Program-made: the position numbers and the translations under genes
Notes under the pieces: model-generated
Seen by the model: only the letters and a program-made list of their open reading frames with translations
Told to the model about the DNA's origin: nothing
Databases searched by the model: none
Part shown: positions 51,531 to 56,165 of the stretch, piece after piece
Position numbering within the stretch: position 1 is the stretch's first letter
Layout: each line of letters begins with the position of its first letter
Origin: Sphaerisporangium sp.
GTDB taxonomy: Bacteria > Actinomycetota > Actinomycetes > Streptosporangiales > Streptosporangiaceae
Assembly: GCA_025964675.1 (NCBI GenBank)
Contig: JAOPYI010000241.1
Location: 1-56,165, forward strand
DNA length: 56,165 nucleotides
Direction: 5' to 3'

Positions 51531-52495
51531 CGAGCGCCCTTGAGTGGCTTCCACCAGGAGGGGTTGTCGGCGTACCACTGGACGGTCGCGGCGATGCCCT
51601 CGTCGAACCCGGTCGCCGGGGCGTAACCCATGCTCCGCAGCTTGGAGTCGTCCAGGGAGTAGCGGCGGTCGTGCCCCTTGCGGTCGGGCACGCGCTCGAC
51701 CATGCCCCAGTCGGCGTCCAGCTCGTCGAGGATCCGCTGGGTGAGCTCCAGGTTGGTCAGCTCGGCCGTACCGGCGATGTGGTAGACCTCGCCGGGCTCG
51801 CCGCGCTCCGCCACGAGCTGGATGCCACGGCAGTGGTCGTCGACGTGGACCCAGTCACGCACGTTGCCACCATCACCATAAAGGGGGACTTTTCGGCCTT
51901 CGAGGATGTTGGTCGCGAAGAGCGGGACGACCTTCTCCGGGAACTGGTACGGCCCGTAGTTGTTGCCGCAGCGGGTGACCGACACCGGCATTCCGTGCGT
52001 GACGGCGTAGGCCCGGGCGATCAGGTCGCCGCCCGCCTTGGCCGCGGAGTACGGCGAGCGCGGCTGGAGGGGGGCGTCCTCGGCCCAGGAGCCCTCGTCG
52101 ACGGACCCGTAGACCTCGTCGGTGGACACGTGGACGACCTTCGGCACGGCCGCGTCCAGGCACGCCTGCAACAGGGTCTGCGTGCCGAGCACGTTGGTGC
52201 GCACGAACGCGGCGGGGCCGTCGATGGACCGGTCGACGTGCGACTCGGCGGCGAAGTTGACCACCAGATCATGGCCCGGGACGACCTCAGCGAGCAGCGC
52301 GGCGTCGCAGATGTCGCCGCGCACGAAGCCGTAGCGCCCCTCGACCGGCTCCAGGTTGGCGAGGTTGCCCGCGTACGTCAGCATGTCCAGCACGGTGACC
52401 TCGGCCCCCTCGGCCGTGGGGTAGCCGCCCGAGAGCAGAGTGCGGACATAGTGCGACCCGATGAAACCGGCACCGCCGGTTACCAGAACCCTCAT
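51527..52495 (-). CDS. rmlB: dTDP-glucose 4,6-dehydratase
   Basis: Makes dTDP-4-keto-6-deoxyglucose, the branch point for rhamnose and for dTDP-amino sugars. 322 residues. GGAGFIGSHYVRT is the NAD motif, VSTDEVYGS carries the Thr/Asp/Glu dehydratase residues, and YSAAKAGGD the YxxxK pair; RCGNNYGPYQFPEK is also typical. ATG 52495, 4-bp overlap with rmlA upstream. Confidence 0.96.
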   Translation of the reverse strand: MRVLVTGGAGFIGSHYVRTLLSGGYPTAEGAEVTVLDMLTYAGNLANLEPVEGRYGFVRGDICDAALLAEVVPGHDLVVNFAAESHVDRSIDGPAAFVRTNVLGTQTLLQACLDAAVPKVVHVSTDEVYGSVDEGSWAEDAPLQPRSPYSAAKAGGDLIARAYAVTHGMPVSVTRCGNNYGPYQFPEKVVPLFATNILEGRKVPLYGDGGNVRDWVHVDDHCRGIQLVAERGEPGEVYHIAGTAELTNLELTQRILDELDADWGMVERVPDRKGHDRRYSLDDSKLRSMGYAPATGFDEGIAATVQWYADNPSWWKPLKGAR

Positions 52496-53559
52496 GAACT
52501 AATCTGCACCTTGCTGTGATCGCCGAGCACCAGGCGATGGGCTCTTGGCATGTTGGGAGCGGGCGTGACCTCGACGTCGTGCCCGATCAGGGACGCCTCG
52601 ATCCGGCGGACCCCATGAATGGACGCGCGCCGCAGAAGGATCGAGTACTCGATCTCGCTCTCCACAACCTGACATTCCTGCGCCACCGAGGTGAACGGGC
52701 CGATGTACGAATCCCTCACCACGGCCCCGGCGCCGATGATCACGGGGCCGACCACGCGTGAGCGGACCACCTCGGCCCCGGCCTCGACGACGACCCTGCC
52801 GATGATCTCGCTCGCGTCGTCCACCGTGCCGTCCAGCCGCTGGTCCAGACGCTCCAGAAGGAGCCGGTTGACCTCCAGCATGTCCGTGACGTTGCCGGTG
52901 TCCTTCCAGTAGCCAGAGATGACCGTCGACTCCACCCGGTGCCCTGCGTCGAGAAGCCACTGGATCGCGTCGGTGATCTCCAGCTCGCCGCGCCACGACG
53001 GCTTCAGCGCCGAGACGCCCTCGTGGACCGCCGACGTGAACATGTAGACGCCGACCAGGGCGAGGTCGCTCTTGGGCTCCTGGGGCTTCTCCTCCAGCCC
53101 GACCACCCGCCCGGCGGCGTCCAGCTCTGCGACCCCGAACTGCCGGGGGTCGCCGACGCGGGTCAGCATGATCTGGGCGGCGGGACGGTTGTCGTGGAAC
53201 CGCTTCACCAGCGGCTCGATGCCCCCGACGATGAAGTTGTCGCCGAGGTACATGACGAAGTCGTCGTCGCCAAGGTAGTCACGGGCGATCAGCACGGCGT
53301 GTGCCAGCCCGAGCGGCGCCTGCTGCCGGAGGTAGGTCACCTCCAGGCCGAACGCCGACCCGTCGCCGACGGCGCCCTCGATCTCGGCCTGGGTGTCGCC
53401 GACGACCATGCCGACCTCACGGATCCCCGCCGCGGCGATGGCCTCCAGCCCGTAGAAGAGCACGGGCTTGTTGGCCACCGGCACGAGCTGCTTGGCGGAG
53501 GTGTGGGTGATCGGCCGGAGCCGCGTGCCGGACCCGCCGGCGAGCACGAGCGCCTTCAT
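52492..53559 (-). CDS. rmlA: Glucose-1-phosphate thymidylyltransferase, long form
   Basis: Activates glucose-1-phosphate with dTTP. 355 residues, longer than the ~290-residue enteric RmlA. The nucleotidyltransferase domain has ALVLAGGSGTRLRPITHTSA, MYLGDNFIVGG and GYWKDTGNVTDML. The extra ~110 C-terminal residues form a left-handed beta-helix (RVVGPVIIGAGAVVRDSYIG), as in the StrD-type long forms known from actinomycete antibiotic-sugar clusters. ATG 53559 overlaps the sugar transferase stop by 1 bp. Confidence 0.94.
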   Translation of the reverse strand: MKALVLAGGSGTRLRPITHTSAKQLVPVANKPVLFYGLEAIAAAGIREVGMVVGDTQAEIEGAVGDGSAFGLEVTYLRQQAPLGLAHAVLIARDYLGDDDFVMYLGDNFIVGGIEPLVKRFHDNRPAAQIMLTRVGDPRQFGVAELDAAGRVVGLEEKPQEPKSDLALVGVYMFTSAVHEGVSALKPSWRGELEITDAIQWLLDAGHRVESTVISGYWKDTGNVTDMLEVNRLLLERLDQRLDGTVDDASEIIGRVVVEAGAEVVRSRVVGPVIIGAGAVVRDSYIGPFTSVAQECQVVESEIEYSILLRRASIHGVRRIEASLIGHDVEVTPAPNMPRAHRLVLGDHSKVQISS

Positions 53560-55022
53560 CAGTAAGCCCCTCCCCCACGGGTGACGGCGGACCACGTCTT
53601 CCACAGGATCTGCAGATCGAGAATGAGAGACCAGTTCTCGACGTAGCGAAGGTCGAGCCGGACCGACTCCTCCCACGAGAGGTCCGACCGTCCGCTGACC
53701 TGCCACAGACCCGTCATGCCCGGCTTGACGACGAGGCGCCGGCGCACGTCCGTGCCGTACAGCGCGACCTCTTCCGGAAGCGGGGGGCGCGGCCCGACGA
53801 GCGACATCTCCCCGCGGACGACGTTCAGCAGCTGCGGCAGCTCGTCCAGCGAGTAACGGCGCAGGAAGCCCCCCACGCGGGTGATTCTTGGATCGTTCCG
53901 CATTTTGAACAACACGCCGTCGAATTCGTTGTCAGCCAGGAGGTCCAGCTTGAGCTTCTCCGCGTCCTGGACCATCGTGCGGAACTTGAAGACCTGGAAC
54001 TCGCGCCCGTCGCGGCCCACCCGCGTCTGCCTGAACAGCGCAGGCCCCGAACTGGTGGCCCGGACCAGCACCGTGATCACCAGCATGGGGATCGCCAGCA
54101 CGGTGAGCGCCGCAGTCGAGAGGAGCCGGTCGAAAAGGCTCTTCACGATCTGGCGCGTCCCGTCGAACTCCGGGTGCTCGACGTGGAGCAAAGGCATCCC
54201 GGCGACCGGGCGGATGCTCGTACGCGGGCCGGCGATGTCCATGAGCGCGGGGGCCACGAAAAGCTCGGTGCCCTTGGTCTCGATGCTCCAGGCCAGGCGG
54301 CGCAGCGCGGCGCCGTCCAGTTCGGGGCAGGCGAGCACGGCCACGGCGTCCGCCGAGACCTTGTCCGCCACGGTGGCGACGTCGGCGAAGTCGCCGTAGA
54401 CGGGGATGCCGTCGATGTCGAGCCCGTTCCCGGGGTACTGCCCGGGTGGCAGGCACGCCGCGACGACCCGCATGCCGTGGTACGGCTGACGCCGGAACTG
54501 CATGACCAGGTCCAGCACGGCGGTGCGGTGACCCACGGCCACCACGCGCCGGAGGTACTCGCCGTCGGCACGGCGCCGGTGCAGCCGCTTGCGCATGCGG
54601 TAGCGGAACACCAGCGTGAGGACCGTCGCCAGCGGCAGCATCGCCATGACGTAGCTTCGAGCGATCATGGTCTGGGTGGCGTACGCGCCGATCGCCACGG
54701 CTGCCGTGAGCCCCGCCCCGCCGTTGAAGACCGCGCGGAACTCCTCGCTGCCCTCTCCGTGGCTCCTCTCGCGATAGACCCCGGCCAGCGCCATGGCACC
54801 GGGCCAGAGCAGTCCGAGACCGAAACCGAACAACAACTCCGACCACGGGATGTAGGCGCCCACCCAGAGCCTGAATCCCATGACCGCTTCGCAGGCGATC
54901 ATGGCACATGCCATGTCGCCCGCCAGTAGAGCCCGCATATAGGAGCGCGTCCAAATGCTGGACGCCGTCAGCGGGCTCGCGTCGAGAAACGCGACACCAC
55001 GCTCCTCTAACCCCACCCTCAT
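53559..55022 (-). CDS. Polyprenyl-phosphate sugar-1-phosphate transferase (WbaP/CpsE-like)
   Basis: Starts the repeat unit by moving a sugar-1-phosphate to undecaprenyl phosphate. 487 residues. Four or five N-terminal membrane helices, a CoA_binding_3-like middle part (RVVAVGHRTAVLDLVMQF), a further helix, then the catalytic bacterial sugar transferase domain with FKFRTMVQDAEKL, RRYSLDELPQLLNV, GEMSLVGPRPPLPEE and LWQVSGRSDLSWEE. ATG 55022. First gene of the minus-strand operon to 46382. Its 5' leader contains the 10-base unit GCAGGAGCAG twice (55037-55057 on the minus strand), adding extra ribosome-binding-site-like GGAG motifs. Confidence 0.94.
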   Translation of the reverse strand: MRVGLEERGVAFLDASPLTASSIWTRSYMRALLAGDMACAMIACEAVMGFRLWVGAYIPWSELLFGFGLGLLWPGAMALAGVYRERSHGEGSEEFRAVFNGGAGLTAAVAIGAYATQTMIARSYVMAMLPLATVLTLVFRYRMRKRLHRRRADGEYLRRVVAVGHRTAVLDLVMQFRRQPYHGMRVVAACLPPGQYPGNGLDIDGIPVYGDFADVATVADKVSADAVAVLACPELDGAALRRLAWSIETKGTELFVAPALMDIAGPRTSIRPVAGMPLLHVEHPEFDGTRQIVKSLFDRLLSTAALTVLAIPMLVITVLVRATSSGPALFRQTRVGRDGREFQVFKFRTMVQDAEKLKLDLLADNEFDGVLFKMRNDPRITRVGGFLRRYSLDELPQLLNVVRGEMSLVGPRPPLPEEVALYGTDVRRRLVVKPGMTGLWQVSGRSDLSWEESVRLDLRYVENWSLILDLQILWKTWSAVTRGGGAY

Positions 55023-55260
55023 ACTTTCCCCTGCCCCTGCTCCTGCCCTGCTCCTGCTACACCGTGCAGATAACAGACGGCCGTTGCGTCCCTTTGGTTG
55101 ACACCTGGCGCAAACATCGCGAGCGCGGGTTCCGGTTCAGATACTAAAGATCCCCTTTACCAAGCGATATAGCAGGGCATTGGCCACAATCGGCCTTCAT
55201 CCATTGGCGGCAGCTCCCTTGACGGAACGGTCCAAACCTGTGTGCCCACGGCCCTCCAGC

Positions 55261-55272
55261 TAGATTCAGCAC
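55261..55272 (+). promoter_or_regulatory. Possible leaderless promoter of the enoyl-CoA hydratase-like gene
   Basis: TAGATT at 55261-55266 lies 6 bases before ATG 55273, and no ribosome-binding site is present. That is the spacing of a -10 box in a leaderless transcript. No clear -35 at 17-18 bp. Confidence 0.4.
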
Positions 55273-56019
55273 ATGTCTGGCATCCGTGTGGAGCGATCCG
55301 GCCTGGTCACGACCGTCGTGCTGTCCCGGCCCGGCGTACGGAACGCGGTGGACGGCCCGGCCGCCACCGCGCTCGCGGACGCCTTCCGCGACTTCGAGGC
55401 ATCGGACGCGGCCGTCGCCGTGCTGTGGGGCGACGGCGGCACCTTCTGTTCCGGGGCGGACCTGCACGCGATCGGCACCGAGCGCGGCAACCGCGTGCGG
55501 GAGGACGGGGACGGGCCGATGGGTCCCACCCGGATGCGCCTGTCCAAGCCCGTGATCGCCGCGGTGGAAGGCTACGCGGTGGCGGGCGGTCTGGAGCTGG
55601 CGATCTGGTGCGACCTCCGCGTGGCCGCGGAGGACGCGACGTTCGGGGTGTTCTGCCGCCGCTTCGGCGTTCCGCTCGTCGACGGGGGCACCGTACGGCT
55701 GCCGCGGCTGGTGGGCGCGGGCCGTGCCATGGACATGATCCTCAGCGGCCGCGAGGTCGGCGCGGAGGAGGCGCTGCGGATCGGCCTGGTCGACAGGGTC
55801 GTGCCGGCGGGTACGGCGCGGGCCCGCGCCGAGGAACTGGCCCGCCACCTGGCGGCTCTTCCCCAGACGTGCATGCGGGAAGATCGCCTTTCGGCTCTGG
55901 AGCAGGAAGGGCTCCCTGAGGAGGAGGCCCTGCGCAACGAGCTCCGGCACGGCGTGATCTCGCTGCGAGACGAGGTGACCGAGCGCTTCCGCTCGGGAGC
56001 CGGCCGTCACGGAAGCTGA
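55273..56019 (+). CDS. Enoyl-CoA hydratase/isomerase-family protein
   Basis: Crotonase fold, 248 residues. The oxyanion-hole segments are GGTFCSGADLHAIG and VEGYAVAGGLELAIWCD. In the usual catalytic position CRRFGVPLVDGGTVRLPRL has an aspartate where hydratases often have the second glutamate, so the exact reaction (hydratase, isomerase or other) is open. Unlinked to the polysaccharide operon, from which it is divergent across 250 bp. Confidence 0.92.
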   Translation: MSGIRVERSGLVTTVVLSRPGVRNAVDGPAATALADAFRDFEASDAAVAVLWGDGGTFCSGADLHAIGTERGNRVREDGDGPMGPTRMRLSKPVIAAVEGYAVAGGLELAIWCDLRVAAEDATFGVFCRRFGVPLVDGGTVRLPRLVGAGRAMDMILSGREVGAEEALRIGLVDRVVPAGTARARAEELARHLAALPQTCMREDRLSALEQEGLPEEEALRNELRHGVISLRDEVTERFRSGAGRHGS

Positions 56020-56025
56020 CCGGGT

Positions 56026-56165
56026 TCAGTCGTACTCGAGGTCCGGGACGGGCGACGGCGGGTCCGGGCTGCGCCACACCACCACGTAGCTGGGCGCGGC
56101 GGCCGTGAACGCGTCGCTCAGCCGTTGGAGGTCGAACTCGGGTAGGTATCGGAGCCTCGCCAGGA
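56026..56165 (-). CDS. C-terminal end of an unidentified protein (partial)
   Basis: An open frame on the minus strand enters from the right edge and stops at 56026-56028. The last ~46 residues include RYLPEFDLQRLSDAF and SYVVVWRSPDPPSPVPDLEYD. It is convergent with the enoyl-CoA hydratase gene, 6 bases apart. No family is recognised. Confidence 0.55.
   Translation of the reverse strand, partial: LARLRYLPEFDLQRLSDAFTAAAPSYVVVWRSPDPPSPVPDLEYD

Noticed and set aside
1-56165. CRISPR arrays, tRNA genes, insertion sequences, prophage genes
   Set aside because: No regularly spaced repeats, cloverleaf-like genes, transposase or phage structural motifs were recognised on either strand.

Overview
The window is a high-GC stretch with GC-rich third codon positions, many GTG starts, long gene runs joined by 1-4 bp stop/start overlaps, and actinomycete gene families. 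It reads as a filamentous actinomycete, probably Streptosporangiaceae-like (inference; there is no rRNA or marker gene here). I see no tRNA, rRNA, CRISPR array, transposase or prophage gene.

Region 1 (1-17328) is respiratory. On the minus strand lies a second-type, incomplete complex I set in two pieces: nuoA-B-C-H (15557-13007) and nuoI-J-K-L-M-N followed by htpX (7936-266). nuoD, nuoE, nuoF and nuoG are absent. The two pieces are separated by about 5 kb of unrelated genes: a proline-rich helix-hairpin-helix membrane protein, a quinone-reductase-like enzyme, a divergent NmrA-type reductase/TetR regulator pair, and an SDR. A lipoprotein polysaccharide deacetylase lies beside nuoA.

Region 2 (17329-22396) holds korA-korB, the 2-oxoacid:ferredoxin oxidoreductase. 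Upstream of it is a short, apparently leaderless reading frame encoding a Cys-containing peptide of the HVDLCR leader type, followed by hairpins. This looks like a translation-coupled attenuator. korB ends at a strong terminator, and a metallo-beta-lactamase/Rieske fusion follows. KOR makes reduced ferredoxin, so its closeness to a complex I set without its NADH module suggests a ferredoxin-fed proton pump (inference).

Region 3 (22397-55022) is a roughly 33 kb cell-surface or exopolysaccharide locus. Sugar supply: a complete dTDP-L-rhamnose set (rmlA, rmlB, rmlD together, rmlC about 19 kb away), a Gfo/Idh sugar dehydrogenase, two DegT aminotransferases, two left-handed beta-helix acetyltransferases and a UDP-glucose-4-epimerase-like enzyme. 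Assembly: a polyprenyl-phosphate sugar-1-phosphate transferase, five glycosyltransferases including a WecG/TagA type, a Wzx-type flippase, a Wzy-type polymerase and two Wzz-like proteins. Secreted hardware: a 1342-residue protein with an N,N-dimethylformamidase-like domain and three DUF4082 repeats, a membrane-anchored DUF4082/right-handed beta-helix protein, a lipoprotein paralogue of that beta-helix, and a membrane-anchored beta-propeller. The genes form several divergent operons, the longest running 55022-46382. The content is that of a Wzx/Wzy polysaccharide system with its own set of secreted glycan-binding or glycan-processing proteins.

The right edge (55273-56165) has an enoyl-CoA hydratase-like gene and the end of an unidentified gene.
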